Positions 7,491 through 14,590 are shown, counted from the stretch's first letter. The stretch is 37,933 nucleotides of DNA from Oscillospiraceae bacterium (GCA_009782385.1 WRJE01000014.1:1-37933); one strand, 5' to 3'. Made by a program: numbers and translations. The notes: generated by a model from the sequence alone, not told the origin.

Positions 7491-7829
7491 ATGAAGGAAA
7501 AAATCACGCCTGTAGATTTCAACGAATTGGGTCAATTTATTTCTCTGGTTGAGAGTGAGCTTTTCACAGATTCGTTTAGTGAAAATACCATTCGCGCTGA
7601 CTTACAGCTCAGAAGAAACAAGGATGTATTAAACCAATGGCAAACAAGTGCGTTAAGCGATAAAAAACGGATTTATATTCAAGAGCTTAACAAATGGTTG
7701 GACGGTACAAACAAGGTCTTGAATCTTGTACAAACCCATCAATCATGGGATTCGGAGTTGATTGCCAGATGTGAAAGGTGCAAAAATCAAGCAAATACGC
7801 TGCTTAATATTGTGCGAAGTTTTAGGTAA
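7491..7829 (+). CDS. Hypothetical protein
   Basis: 112 residues that I do not recognise. The sequence is polar and looks helical, with FNELGQFISLVESELF, NKDVLNQWQTSALSDKKR and IARCERCKNQANTLLNIV; there is no signal peptide or membrane segment. A CxxC pair (CERC) lies near the C-terminus. The start has only a distant GGGGG upstream, so initiation is less certain. It has a consensus promoter, is divergent from an XRE repressor and ends in a strong terminator, an arrangement common for small defence or toxin-type genes under repressor control. No function is claimed. Confidence 0.6.
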   Translation: MKEKITPVDFNELGQFISLVESELFTDSFSENTIRADLQLRRNKDVLNQWQTSALSDKKRIYIQELNKWLDGTNKVLNLVQTHQSWDSELIARCERCKNQANTLLNIVRSFR

Positions 7830-7847
7830 AAGTTCAGAACACAACGC

Positions 7848-7880
7848 AAAAGCCGGGGTCACAACGACCCCGGCTTACTC
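7848..7880. terminator. Bidirectional terminator between the 7491 gene and rpsR
   Basis: AAGCCGGGGTC-acaac-GACCCCGGCTT hairpin between convergent genes; on the minus strand it is followed by TTTTG, so it can end the ribosomal operon. It is almost the same sequence as 6769-6802. Confidence 0.85.
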
Positions 7881-7889
7881 AATGTTACC

Positions 7890-8141
7890 TTAATCAGACA
7901 CAAACGGCAAAAGCGCAATGTGCCTTGCCCGCTTAATCGCTTCGGTCAGCTCGCGCTGATGCGCGGTGCAAGTGCCGGTCATACGGCGGGGCAGTATCTT
8001 CGCGCGCTCCGATATATAGCGGCGCAGCTTTGACGCGTCTTTGTAATCAATAAGCGTTATTTTTTCGGCGCAAAACGTACACACCTTGCGGCGTTTGCGT
8101 GTGCGCGGCCCTTTATTATATCCACCATTACCTTCGGACAT
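7890..8141 (-). CDS. rpsR: 30S ribosomal protein S18
   Basis: 83 residues with the S18 signature [32 protein letters not shown] and the ending [10 protein letters not shown]. The CTFC pair is typical of versions that keep zinc-type cysteines. S18 binds S6 on the platform of the small subunit. It is the third gene of the rpsF-ssb-rpsR operon, 30 bases after ssb, and the transcript ends at the hairpin 7848-7880. Because S18 partners S6 in binding the operon leader, its level should feed back on all three genes. Confidence 0.97.
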   Translation of the reverse strand: MSEGNGGYNKGPRTRKRRKVCTFCAEKITLIDYKDASKLRRYISERAKILPRRMTGTCTAHQRELTEAIKRARHIALLPFVSD

Positions 8142-8171
8142 TATTCTATTTCCAACCTTTCAATTTTAATA

Positions 8172-8606
8172 TTAAAACGGTAGCTCACCGTCATCGTCAT
8201 GCAGCTCCTGAAAACTTGAAGGTTCAGCAGCGGGCTTGGGGTAATTCTGCGCGGGTGCTGACGGCGCGGGGTAATCGCCGCCCTCTCTCGCGGACTTAGA
8301 TTCGGCAAACTCGATTTCCTCGACGACTATCTCGACCGATGAACGGTTATTGCCCTCCTTGTCCTTCCACTGCCTTTGCTGAAGCCTGCCGGAGAGACAG
8401 ACCTTTGTGCCTTTTCTGAGCCATTTTGAAGCGAACTCCGCTCTTTTCTCCCAACATACAATGTCGAAAAAATCCGCCGTGCGGGTGTTTTCCTCGCGCG
8501 AGTATTTGTCTACCGCCAACCCGAACGAAGCAACGGCCGCGCCGCTTGGAATGTGCCTAAGCTCCGGGTCGCGGGTAAGACGACCCATCAGTATTACTTT
8601 ATTCAT
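8172..8606 (-). CDS. ssb: Single-stranded DNA-binding protein
   Basis: ATG 8606 is 7 bases after GGAGG; a TTG two codons upstream is less well placed. The 144-residue protein has the OB fold (MNKVILMGRLTRDPELRH, FDIVCWEKRAEFASKWLRKG, GRLQQRQWKDKEG), a Pro/Ala-rich disordered linker and the acidic C-terminal tip DDDGELPF, which recruits replication and repair proteins. The place between rpsF and rpsR is the standard Firmicutes arrangement. Confidence 0.97.
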   Translation of the reverse strand: MNKVILMGRLTRDPELRHIPSGAAVASFGLAVDKYSREENTRTADFFDIVCWEKRAEFASKWLRKGTKVCLSGRLQQRQWKDKEGNNRSSVEIVVEEIEFAESKSAREGGDYPAPSAPAQNYPKPAAEPSSFQELHDDDGELPF

Positions 8607-8620
8607 GTTCAACCCTCCGC

Positions 8621-8920
8621 CTACACATTGTCAAGACAGATAATAAGCGAGCGCATGATTCCGTCGGTTATCTTGAACACGCGGTCAAGCTCCGCCGGAA
8701 AATCGGGTTTCGACTCGAAGGTTATGAACACATAGTAACCCTCGGTCAGGTCGTCTATGGGATACGCGAGCTTGCGCTTGCCCCATTCCTCAACCTCGCC
8801 GATTATGGTTGCGTTGTCAGACACAAGTGTCTTGAACTTCTCAACCATAGCGGCAACATCGTCTCCAAGAGAACAGTCGATGATGAAAGTAACCTCGTAC
8901 TTTGCCATGATTTTTGCCAT
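8621..8920 (-). CDS. rpsF: 30S ribosomal protein S6
   Basis: 99 residues: KYEVTFIIDCSLGDDVAAMVEKF, GEVEEWGKRKLAYPIDDLTEGYY and a final FKITDGIMRSLII match S6. ATG 8920 follows AAGGAGG with 10 bases of spacing; ATG 8908 (MAKYEV) is an alternative that would suit the family's usual start. First gene of the operon. Its leader contains the S6:S18-binding hairpin, so excess S6-S18 complex should reduce expression. Confidence 0.96.
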   Translation of the reverse strand: MAKIMAKYEVTFIIDCSLGDDVAAMVEKFKTLVSDNATIIGEVEEWGKRKLAYPIDDLTEGYYVFITFESKPDFPAELDRVFKITDGIMRSLIICLDNV

Positions 8921-8941
8921 TACGATTACACCTCCTTATGG

Positions 8942-8974
8942 CCTTGCGGCCGCCGTATCTCCCCGGCGGCAAGG
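8942..8974 (-). ncRNA. S6:S18 ribosomal leader (rpsF autoregulatory RNA)
   Basis: In the minus-strand transcript CCTTG pairs with CAAGG and CCGCCG with CGGCGG around an 8-base loop, leaving CCG unpaired on the 3' side. An unpaired CCG beside the upper stem is the hallmark of the rpsF leader that mimics the S18 site in 16S rRNA. It lies just before the rpsF ribosome site. A separate 7-bp hairpin (CGGCGTG/CACGCCG) precedes it. Confidence 0.78.
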
Positions 8975-9005
8975 AAATGGCGGCGTGAAATACACGCCGT
9001 CAGTA

Positions 9006-9033
9006 ATTATACATGATTTTGGAAAAATGTCAA
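9006..9033 (-). promoter_or_regulatory. Sigma-A promoter of rpsF-ssb-rpsR
   Basis: Read on the minus strand: TTGACA (9033-9028), 16 bases, TATAAT (9011-9006). Both boxes match consensus, as expected for a ribosomal operon. Confidence 0.85.
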
Positions 9034-9047
9034 TCGTTTTTTTCACA

Positions 9048-9326
9048 TTAGCAGTAGAATTTAATATCGTCTGTTCTAAAATGTTTCTTCCATTCGCTGT
9101 ATATAAAGAAATACTCTGTCGAAAGCAAATCCAGCAGTTGATTAAGTTTATGTTTTGGAATATTGCTCTTATTGTGTTCTACCACAAAACCTCCGTTCTT
9201 GGTAAGCCATATCTTTGTCGCGTTTTCATGCGGATTACCTGCAGAAATGTGGATATGAATTGGTTCGCTATTATCGTTTGACCAAAAAAAGATTATATAC
9301 TCGCCGACCTTAAACAACCTTGGCAA
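9048..9326 (-). CDS. DUF4160 domain protein
   Basis: I chose TTG 9326, 8 bases after GGAGG and giving MPRLFKVGEYIIFFWSND; GTG 9335 is close and also possible. The 92-residue product has the DUF4160 pattern: a short start, IIFFWSND, then EPIHIHISAGNP with the conserved His pair, and a C-terminal LNQLLDLLSTEYFFIYSEWKK helix. DUF4160 proteins are small, of unknown function, and often sit beside a second small gene (commonly DUF2442), a pattern that has suggested toxin-antitoxin-like modules. Here the start lies inside the upstream gene (17-base overlap), so the two are coupled. Confidence 0.75.
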   Translation of the reverse strand: MPRLFKVGEYIIFFWSNDNSEPIHIHISAGNPHENATKIWLTKNGGFVVEHNKSNIPKHKLNQLLDLLSTEYFFIYSEWKKHFRTDDIKFYC

Positions 9327-9588
9327 TGTCGGCACCTCCAAGTTCTGCGTACTTATAGAATATGTGTGCCCCATCACGGCACGATCTTTCAAACATAGCT
9401 ATTTCATCGTCTGTGAACCCATCTCTTATAATCCACTCATAAGACGGTAGCGAACATCTAGCCATATCAAACCCATATGGTTTCGGACGCTCAAAATGAA
9501 CCTCAACAATTTTAAGCCCATTTTCTTCTATAATGTGTGAGTGCGTTACCAGTGTCTTATCTGCATATTCAACAAATGGGTACATCAT
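9310..9588 (-). CDS. Small hypothetical protein coupled to the DUF4160 gene
   Basis: The start is ATG 9588, 8 bases after GGAGG; a TTG start at 9603 would run through the ribosome site. The 92 residues include VEVHFERPKPYGFDMARCSLPS (two overlapping parts), then EWIIRDGFTDDEIAMFER and a C-terminal HIFYKYAELGG. I do not recognise a family; it takes the place usually held by DUF2442 next to DUF4160 but lacks an obvious DUF2442 signature. It has its own consensus promoter and its 3' end carries the ribosome site of the next gene. A role as partner of the DUF4160 protein is inference from gene order. Confidence 0.65.
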   Translation of the reverse strand: MMYPFVEYADKTLVTHSHIIEENGLKIVEVHFERPKPYGFDMARCSLPSYEWIIRDGFTDDEIAMFERSCRDGAHIFYKYAELGGADIAKVV

Positions 9589-9626
9589 ATAAAAAACCTC
9601 CAAAATTCACTTTTATTGATGTTTCT

Positions 9627-9655
9627 ATTATACCACGGATTGGGTGGCAAGGCAA
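9627..9655 (-). promoter_or_regulatory. Promoter of the DUF4160 gene pair
   Basis: Minus strand: TTGCCT (9655-9650), 17 bases, TATAAT (9632-9627), about 40 bases before ATG 9588. It starts just beyond the stop of the FrhB-like gene, so the pair need not depend on that transcript. Confidence 0.7.
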
Positions 9656-9663
9656 TAGCGAAT

Positions 9664-10779
9664 CTAACCCCTAACCCTGCGTTTTATCTTCCCAACAACT
9701 CTTCTAACCTTCCCCATTCCAACAGCACCTAACGCTTTTTCCAACGTTGAGCCGGAATACGCGCCGAAAAACTCATCGCGTTTCGGATTGTGCGCCGGAG
9801 GTTTAATCAGCCTTGGATTGCCCGCAACAGCTTCACTCAAGGGGCGCGGAGCTATTGTATATTCCGGCGGTAGTTTTTCCATCATGTTCCGTCCCTTTTC
9901 CGTGTTAACCATAACCAGAGAAACGCCTTTACGCGCGTCATGGGGTATCTCAAGCCCCCAAAAGTCCCCGAGCGTAAAGTCCGCCGCGCGTTTGCCGTCC
10001 GCGTAGCGGCAGTTCCCGCACGAGCGGCGCAGAAACAGTCCCGCGCCGAATCCGTAACCGAAATCGGTGTCGTACAATTCCTTTGAATATGTCTTCCCGT
10101 TTGCGAATTTCACCGTAAAACGCGGGCGTTTCCCCGACTTATCACGGAAGTTCACGCTCTCCGCTTTCGCACCGAAACGATGTTCAAGACCTTTCAAGTA
10201 TTTCCCGAAAACACCCGGTGACGGCACTCCCGAACATATGATGTCGCAGGTGTAAAGTCCGCCGCGCGCGCCGCCTAAAAATTTATGCAATCCGGCGACT
10301 TGGCACGGCGTACCGCTGAACAGCACCTTAACGCCGCTGTTCAGCAACGCGGCGGTTTCCTTATAGATACCCTCTGTATTACTCTGCAAATACTTCGAGC
10401 CTGAGAACGGCTTGCAGCCCTCCCAATCGCGGGCAACGCCGTGTCTCAGCGTGAAGTTTTCATCAAACGCCGCGCCTATGACCGCGCCGCCGCCCTTGAT
10501 AACCGTTTTCGCGAGTATGCGGAAAAAACCGCCCGATGACGCGGCAAGCCTCTCCGAATCATCATTATGCCAGACGGCAAAAACCTCGTCCGGCATATCG
10601 CGCAGGGTGAGCGGACGCAGTTCGGGGCAGACTTTCCCGCACAGACCGCAATCGGTACAGCCCTCTCCGGCAAGGGGATATAAAAACCCTTCATCATCGT
10701 GTTCCATAGCGATGGCGGCGGCGGGGCAAATGTCGGCGCAAGCCCCGCATCCGGTACATTTATCTTTTGTAATTTGCAT
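9664..10779 (-). CDS. FrhB/FdhB-type Fe-S protein (coenzyme F420 hydrogenase beta subunit family)
   Basis: 371 residues. Two N-terminal 4Fe-4S clusters are explicit: CTGCGACADICP (about residues 9-20) and CTDCGLCGKVCP (about 41-52). The FrhB N and C domains follow, with SSGGFFRILA, GSKYLQSNT, FSGTPCQVAGL and a third Cys group, CGNCRYADGKRAADFTLGDFWG, typical of the family. Relatives move electrons between ferredoxin, flavin and F420-like carriers, and many bacterial versions of this length sit in polysaccharide clusters. The C-terminus is basic (KVRRVVGKIKRRVRG). No F420 biosynthesis genes are in view, so the substrate is open. It follows the YlmC gene by 24 bases, probably in one transcript. 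Confidence 0.85.
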   Translation of the reverse strand: MQITKDKCTGCGACADICPAAAIAMEHDDEGFLYPLAGEGCTDCGLCGKVCPELRPLTLRDMPDEVFAVWHNDDSERLAASSGGFFRILAKTVIKGGGAVIGAAFDENFTLRHGVARDWEGCKPFSGSKYLQSNTEGIYKETAALLNSGVKVLFSGTPCQVAGLHKFLGGARGGLYTCDIICSGVPSPGVFGKYLKGLEHRFGAKAESVNFRDKSGKRPRFTVKFANGKTYSKELYDTDFGYGFGAGLFLRRSCGNCRYADGKRAADFTLGDFWGLEIPHDARKGVSLVMVNTEKGRNMMEKLPPEYTIAPRPLSEAVAGNPRLIKPPAHNPKRDEFFGAYSGSTLEKALGAVGMGKVRRVVGKIKRRVRG

Positions 10780-10803
10780 AAAACCCTCCTACCACGCCCT
10801 ACG

Positions 10804-11106
10804 TTAACTACCGATTATTTCTTTGATAATTTCTCTGCCGATTTCTCTTTTTACCTTTCCGTGTCCGCCGCGCTCATGCTCGACAATAATCAAATCCTCA
10901 CCAATGCGCCTGATGTCGCACCACGGTATAATGTGTTCGTCACACCTGCCGAAAACTCCCCAATACGCGGGCGGTCCTTTGACGATAATCGCAAGCAGTT
11001 GTCCGGTATGGGCGTTCAGTTCAACGTCATACGGAAACCCCAAACGCCTGCCGTCACAAATATTGATAACTTCCTTACAGCGCAAATCCACTATTCTGCA
11101 TTTCAT
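10804..11106 (-). CDS. YlmC/YmxH-family PRC-barrel sporulation protein
   Basis: 100 residues: LRCKEVINICDGRRLGFPYDVE, then GQLLAIIVKGP, WGVFGRCDEHIIPWCDIRRIGEDLIIV, matching the YlmC/YmxH PRC-barrel family found only in spore-formers. In Bacillus these genes are switched on during sporulation; the molecular role is unknown. ATG 11106 follows a GGAGGAGG ribosome site. Its presence is one of the main clues that the organism makes endospores. Confidence 0.85.
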   Translation of the reverse strand: MKCRIVDLRCKEVINICDGRRLGFPYDVELNAHTGQLLAIIVKGPPAYWGVFGRCDEHIIPWCDIRRIGEDLIIVEHERGGHGKVKREIGREIIKEIIGS

Positions 11107-11175
11107 TGTATTTCCTCCTCCATTACTGCCCCGATTGGGTGTAATACAAGCATATGGAGGGGGCTTTGTCCGTTA

Positions 11176-11685
11176 TTACAAACCGCGATTTATTTTGTTC
11201 AGCGCGGGTAAAACGAGTTTGAGTATTGTTCCGGTTATCACGCCCATAACAACACCCGAAATCAACAGTACAGGCAGATAGACGACTAAAGCCGGGGTTG
11301 AGAGCAGAACCGCAGCCATCGCGTACTGTCCTATGTTATGTCCGCAAGCTCCAGCAACGCTTATCGCGGCATATGAAATCTTATTCTTGAACACATAGTT
11401 CAAGAGAATAATCACGCCGATTGATAGCATTCCGCCGCACAGGCTCAGAAGTCCCGCCGTAAAACCCCGCGTGCTTAACACAAAAATAGCCTTGAGAAAA
11501 TTCAGCGTAACCGCCGCCCATGGATTCACAAAGAAAAGGCAGTACATCGTAACGATGTTGCTCAATCCGGGCTTAACACCGGGCGGGAGCAGCGGCAGCG
11601 GCGGGATTAAATACTCCAACGCGGTGAGCGCGATAATCATTGCCAGCATAAGCCCCAAAAAGGTAACTTTCCTTACGCTCCTCAT
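11176..11685 (-). CDS. Gx transporter family membrane protein (HepS component I-like)
   Basis: 169 residues with about five hydrophobic segments. The family pattern GLMLAMIIALTALEYLIP, then PPGVKPGLSNIVTMYCLFF and FTAGLLSLCGGMLSIGVIIL is clear; these Gx proteins are often named heptaprenyl diphosphate synthase component I. They are predicted substrate-binding membrane components and recur beside NusG domain II and ApbE genes, as here, in flavin-linked electron-transfer loci. ATG 11685 overlaps the previous stop (TGATG), so translation is coupled to the NusG-II gene. Confidence 0.88.
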   Translation of the reverse strand: MRSVRKVTFLGLMLAMIIALTALEYLIPPLPLLPPGVKPGLSNIVTMYCLFFVNPWAAVTLNFLKAIFVLSTRGFTAGLLSLCGGMLSIGVIILLNYVFKNKISYAAISVAGACGHNIGQYAMAAVLLSTPALVVYLPVLLISGVVMGVITGTILKLVLPALNKINRGL

Positions 11686-12059
11686 CAGCCCGCCACCATG
11701 TCGGGTTCGTCTGTCCCGCCTCTACCCGTTATATAAACGGATACCCTGTTGGGCAGGCAGACCGCCGCCTGTCCGGGATGTCTCAGATACCCGCCGCGTA
11801 TGCAGTATTTATCGGGGCAGTCCGAGCGGATAAAGGCAATCGCGCCGTCTTGTACGGAGAAAAGGACAGCCGGAACTTGCTCCGGCGAAAACTCCGCGTC
11901 TCTGCTTAAATCCGCCGTAAACGCGAGCTGACCGTTAACCGAAATCTCCGCCGCTTCCGCGTAACGCCCCGATGGAGCGAAAATGATATACAGAATCAAT
12001 GCCGTCAGAACCAACACGGCAAAAATCCAAATATCCTTTTTGTTGAAGAGGTGACGCAA
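11685..12059 (-). CDS. NusG domain II-containing membrane-anchored protein
   Basis: 124 residues starting at TTG 12059, 7 bases after GGAGG. One N-terminal membrane anchor (IWIFAVLVLTALILYIIF, about residues 11-28) precedes a small beta domain with SVQDGAIAFIRSDCPDKYC and GGYLRHPGQAAVCLPNRVSV, the NusG_II pattern with conserved Cys residues (SDCPDKYCI). The domain faces outward. Such proteins typically precede a Gx transporter gene in Firmicutes, as here. The biochemical function is unproven; proximity to ApbE suggests a part in extracytoplasmic redox chemistry. Confidence 0.85.
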   Translation of the reverse strand: MRHLFNKKDIWIFAVLVLTALILYIIFAPSGRYAEAAEISVNGQLAFTADLSRDAEFSPEQVPAVLFSVQDGAIAFIRSDCPDKYCIRGGYLRHPGQAAVCLPNRVSVYITGRGGTDEPDMVAG

Positions 12060-12087
12060 ATGTATACCTCCATCCTGCGGGCTATTT

Positions 12088-12176
12088 GTAGGGACGAACT
12101 GCGTTCGTCCGCTGTTATGCGGTTTGTAGGGGACGCTGTCCTCAGCGTCCCGCGGACGACCAAAGGTCGCCCCTAC
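12088..12176. repeat. Composite GTAGGG palindromic repeat between apbE and the NusG-II gene
   Basis: Runs from GTAGGGACGAAC to GTCGCCCCTAC. It contains a hairpin GGACGAACTGCGTTCGTCC, a second GTAGGGG start, the hairpin GGACGCTGTCCTCAGCGTCC and the hairpin CGACCAAAGGTCG, so at least three palindromes are stacked. It lies in the gap between two genes of the same likely operon and would be transcribed. Confidence 0.85.
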
Positions 12177-12182
12177 GGGAAT

Positions 12183-13259
12183 CTACCCCACCGCCGAATA
12201 TCCGCCCAATTCCTTGGACATTGCCGCATAACCGTCTGTTGCCATCCAATTCCCATCCGCGTCAATCCACAAAACCTCCGCTCCGCTCCGTTCCGCCAAT
12301 GCCGCGCCATCCTCGTAAGGGAGTATGAACAGCGCGGTCGAGAGAATATCCGCCAACCCTGAATCCGGGTGAATGACGGCAACCTGCTTATATCGTGTTG
12401 CGGGCATTAGAGTTGCGGGGTCAATTATGTGGTGATACTTCTGCCCGTCAATGATATAGAACCGATGATAACCGCCGCTGCACGACAATGTAAGGTCGCG
12501 GTAATACACCGTGTCAGCCAGATTCTGCGAGCTTGCGGCGGTCAAATCGGGGTCGGGTATCCCAACGCCCCAACGTTCGCGCTCGCCGTCAAGCGGCTTT
12601 CCGATTGCCGTAACGCTGCCGCCCGCGTTGAGCAGAAGTGACTCTGCGCCCGCCTCCTCAACGGCCTTGGCGGCAACGCCCGCCGCGTATGACTTCGCAA
12701 CCGCGCCGACATCCAGTGACATACCGGGGTTTCTTAGGAACACCGTTCCGGCGGCTTCGTCAATAACTAAGTCATTTATGTCCGTGTTCATTGCCGCTTC
12801 CATAAGTTTCCCCATTGGCGGCAATTCTGCGTTGTCCGGGTTCTCCGACCCGTCCGCGCGGTACTCGTGCCAAATACGCAGAACCGCCCCCATAGCGATA
12901 TTTACCGTCCCGCCCGACAACTCGTATCCGTCCTTAGCCAACAGAAGCATATCTATAATGTCCCCGCTGACCTCAATCGGGGCAATCCCGGCGTTTTGGT
13001 TGACGGTATGAAGATTGTTTGTCCCGTCATAAGCGTTATAAATATCATAAAGTATGTGAAGCTCTCCCATGCGCTCAAAGATAATATTAGCGTATGTATC
13101 AAACTCGCCCTTGCTCCGGGCGTAACCGATAACGGTAATATTCGTGTCGAATAAACCGTCCAACTCCGTTCTGAATCTCTCATATCCCGATGTACGGCAG
13201 CCGCTCACGCCAAGCGTGATAAGCAACGCCGAAAAAACGCAAACCCATTTTTTAAGCAC
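12183..13259 (-). CDS. apbE: FAD:protein FMN transferase (ApbE), lipoprotein
   Basis: 358 residues from GTG 13259 behind GGAGG. The N-terminus is a lipoprotein signal (VCVFSALLITLGVSGC), so it acts outside the membrane. ApbE landmarks: FDTNITVIGYA, GDIIDMLLLAKDGYELSGG, SLDVGAVAKSYAAGVAAKAV, the LLNAGGSVTAIGKP flavin site, YHHIIDPATLMP and SGLADILSTALFILP with the metal-binding Asp. The enzyme transfers FMN from FAD to a Thr in DxxSGAT-type motifs of membrane-linked redox proteins. A target with that motif is encoded at 31604-31981. It heads a minus-strand group with NusG-II and Gx genes. Confidence 0.93.
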   Translation of the reverse strand: MLKKWVCVFSALLITLGVSGCRTSGYERFRTELDGLFDTNITVIGYARSKGEFDTYANIIFERMGELHILYDIYNAYDGTNNLHTVNQNAGIAPIEVSGDIIDMLLLAKDGYELSGGTVNIAMGAVLRIWHEYRADGSENPDNAELPPMGKLMEAAMNTDINDLVIDEAAGTVFLRNPGMSLDVGAVAKSYAAGVAAKAVEEAGAESLLLNAGGSVTAIGKPLDGERERWGVGIPDPDLTAASSQNLADTVYYRDLTLSCSGGYHRFYIIDGQKYHHIIDPATLMPATRYKQVAVIHPDSGLADILSTALFILPYEDGAALAERSGAEVLWIDADGNWMATDGYAAMSKELGGYSAVG

Positions 13260-13282
13260 AAGATTTCCTCCGGGGCAGCAAC

Positions 13283-13298
13283 CCTATCAAGTGATAGG
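13283..13298. promoter_or_regulatory. CCTATCA-AG-TGATAGG palindrome in the apbE leader
   Basis: Perfect 7-bp arms between the apbE promoter and its ribosome site. The same palindrome recurs at 36163-36180 and in shortened form at 36198-36211, about 23 kb away. It could be a shared operator or a mobile short repeat. Confidence 0.6.
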
Positions 13299-13315
13299 TG
13301 GTATCTGTTACCGTT

Positions 13316-13344
13316 ATTTTATCATCTATGTGTCAAACACGCAA
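13316..13344 (-). promoter_or_regulatory. Promoter of apbE
   Basis: Minus strand: TTGCGT (13344-13339), 17 bases, TAAAAT (13321-13316), followed by the palindrome at 13283-13298 and then the GGAGG site. Confidence 0.6.
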
Positions 13345-13370
13345 GGCGCAAAAACACAAAAACCTAATCA

Positions 13371-13399
13371 TTGCGTTTTGCCGGTGAATGTGATATATT
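13371..13399 (+). promoter_or_regulatory. Promoter of the formate/nitrite channel gene
   Basis: TTGCGT (13371-13376), 17 bases, TATATT (13394-13399), divergent from the apbE promoter with about 27 bases between them. Confidence 0.6.
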
Positions 13400-13441
13400 C
13401 AGTTTGTCGAGTTATCTGAATATATAACAGGAGATGGCATT

Positions 13442-14299
13442 GTGGATAAAGATCATATTAACGCGCCGGCGGCGATACCCGAAATCGCGGCGGCGGCGGG
13501 AGTTGCAAAAACGCAGAGAGACGCGCTGAGGCAGCTCATGCTCGCGTTTTTGGCGGGAGCTTATATAGCGTTCGCAACCCAAGGCTCTACCATGGCATCG
13601 TTCAACCTTTTAGCGGGTGCGGATACATACGGGTTAGGAAGACTGATTTCCGGCTGCGTTTTCGGTATCGGACTGATGATGATTGTCATCGCGGGCGGAG
13701 AGCTTTTTTCGGGCAACGCGCTCTTGGTAGTCCCCCTGCTGCAAAGAAAAATTAACTTTTCCGCACTTCTCAAAAACTGGACACTTGTATATATCGGGAA
13801 TTTTATCGGTGCTTTGCTTATCGTGCTGATGATGTTCCACTCCGGTCTGCTGAACAGCGGCGGCGGATTGTTCGGCGGTGTCACGATAAGAATCGCGTTC
13901 AGTAAAGTCTCGTTTTCGTTTTCATCGGCGTTTATTCTGGGCATAATGTGTAATTGGCTCGTGTGCGTTGCCGTTTGGATGGGTTACGCGGCGAAAGACA
14001 TTACGGGTAAAATACTGTCTATATTCTTTGTTATTGGGTTGTTTGCCACATCGGGATTTGAGCATTGCGTGGTAAATATGTACGCCATACCTGCGGGTAT
14101 TCTCGCGAAATCGAACGAGTTGTGGGCGGAAATGTCGGGGCTTGGAGCGGAACAGTTGGACAGTCTTAACTGGCGAGCGTTTTTTACGGACAACCTTGTA
14201 CCCGTGACATTGGGGAACATAGTCGGCGGGGCGGTTTTTGTCGGTTGTTTTTATTGTGTGATATATAAGAAAAAGACGAAGAAGCAGCGGGGGATTTAA
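13442..14299 (+). CDS. Formate/nitrite transporter (FNT family channel)
   Basis: 285 residues, GTG start behind AGGAGA. Six hydrophobic segments with FNT motifs: LMLAFLAGAYIAFATQGS, the IVIAGGELFSGN loop, NFIGALLIVLMMF, GIMCNWLVCVAVWMGYAAKD and the signature GFEHCVVNMYAIPAGI holding the pore His. The protein forms a pentamer that passes formate, nitrite or similar small anions. The GELFSGN and FEHCVVNM combination is closest to FocA-like formate channels, suiting a mixed-acid fermenter, but substrate cannot be fixed from sequence. It is convergent with the next small gene, and their stop codons share the centre of one palindrome. Confidence 0.92.
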   Translation: MDKDHINAPAAIPEIAAAAGVAKTQRDALRQLMLAFLAGAYIAFATQGSTMASFNLLAGADTYGLGRLISGCVFGIGLMMIVIAGGELFSGNALLVVPLLQRKINFSALLKNWTLVYIGNFIGALLIVLMMFHSGLLNSGGGLFGGVTIRIAFSKVSFSFSSAFILGIMCNWLVCVAVWMGYAAKDITGKILSIFFVIGLFATSGFEHCVVNMYAIPAGILAKSNELWAEMSGLGAEQLDSLNWRAFFTDNLVPVTLGNIVGGAVFVGCFYCVIYKKKTKKQRGI

Positions 14300-14308
14300 T
14301 CCCCCGCT
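14286..14308. terminator. Perfect 23-bp palindrome holding two opposing stop codons
   Basis: AGCGGGGGATT-T-AATCCCCCGCT. The plus TAA (14297-14299) ends the FNT gene and the minus TAA (14298-14296) ends the small gene at 14520. The symmetric GC-rich stem could end transcription both ways, but T runs are short. Confidence 0.65.
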
Positions 14309-14520
14309 AACATATTTAAGGTATGCGTTATGCGCGCCTTGGCTTCCTCGCCCGTTGCGGATGACTGGATATATCCAATCATCTGCGATTTTTGCGCGTC
14401 GGTAAGGTTACCGTATGCGTTCATTGCTTTGGGGTTCTGCGCCAGTTCCATGCCGAATCCTAAAGGGATGTCGGGTACATTGGGGTTCGGGTTCTTGCCG
14501 ATGCCGATAAAATTATCCAT
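14296..14520 (-). CDS. Small hypothetical protein
   Basis: 74 residues from ATG 14520 with an excellent AAAGGAGG site. It starts with a Pro/Asn-rich segment (GKNPNPNVPDIPLGFGM) followed by two helices, NLTDAQKSQMIGYIQ and TGEEAKARITHTLNMLAG. No membrane segment. I recognise no characterised family. It lies 70 bases after galK on the same strand, so it may be the last gene of the coaX-galK transcript, and it ends in the shared palindrome. Function unknown. Confidence 0.7.
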   Translation of the reverse strand: MDNFIGIGKNPNPNVPDIPLGFGMELAQNPKAMNAYGNLTDAQKSQMIGYIQSSATGEEAKARITHTLNMLAGD

Positions 14521-14590
14521 TGCCGTCCTCCTTTGGTTTTACATAGTTTAACCTCAGAAGCGGGAATTCATACCAAAATTGTTTACACCC

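Noticed and set aside
7337-7552. A 71-residue plus-strand frame with a plausible Lys/Glu-rich start (LEKAKEYLRKTV)
   Set aside because: It begins with TTG without a ribosome site and runs into the 7491 gene in another frame; its second half reads like chance sequence. It may be the decayed remains of a small gene but cannot be supported.
10699-11281. Plus-strand frames of 150-170 residues opposite the YlmC and FrhB genes
   Set aside because: They have no ribosome sites or family resemblance, and the minus-strand genes are clearly recognised.
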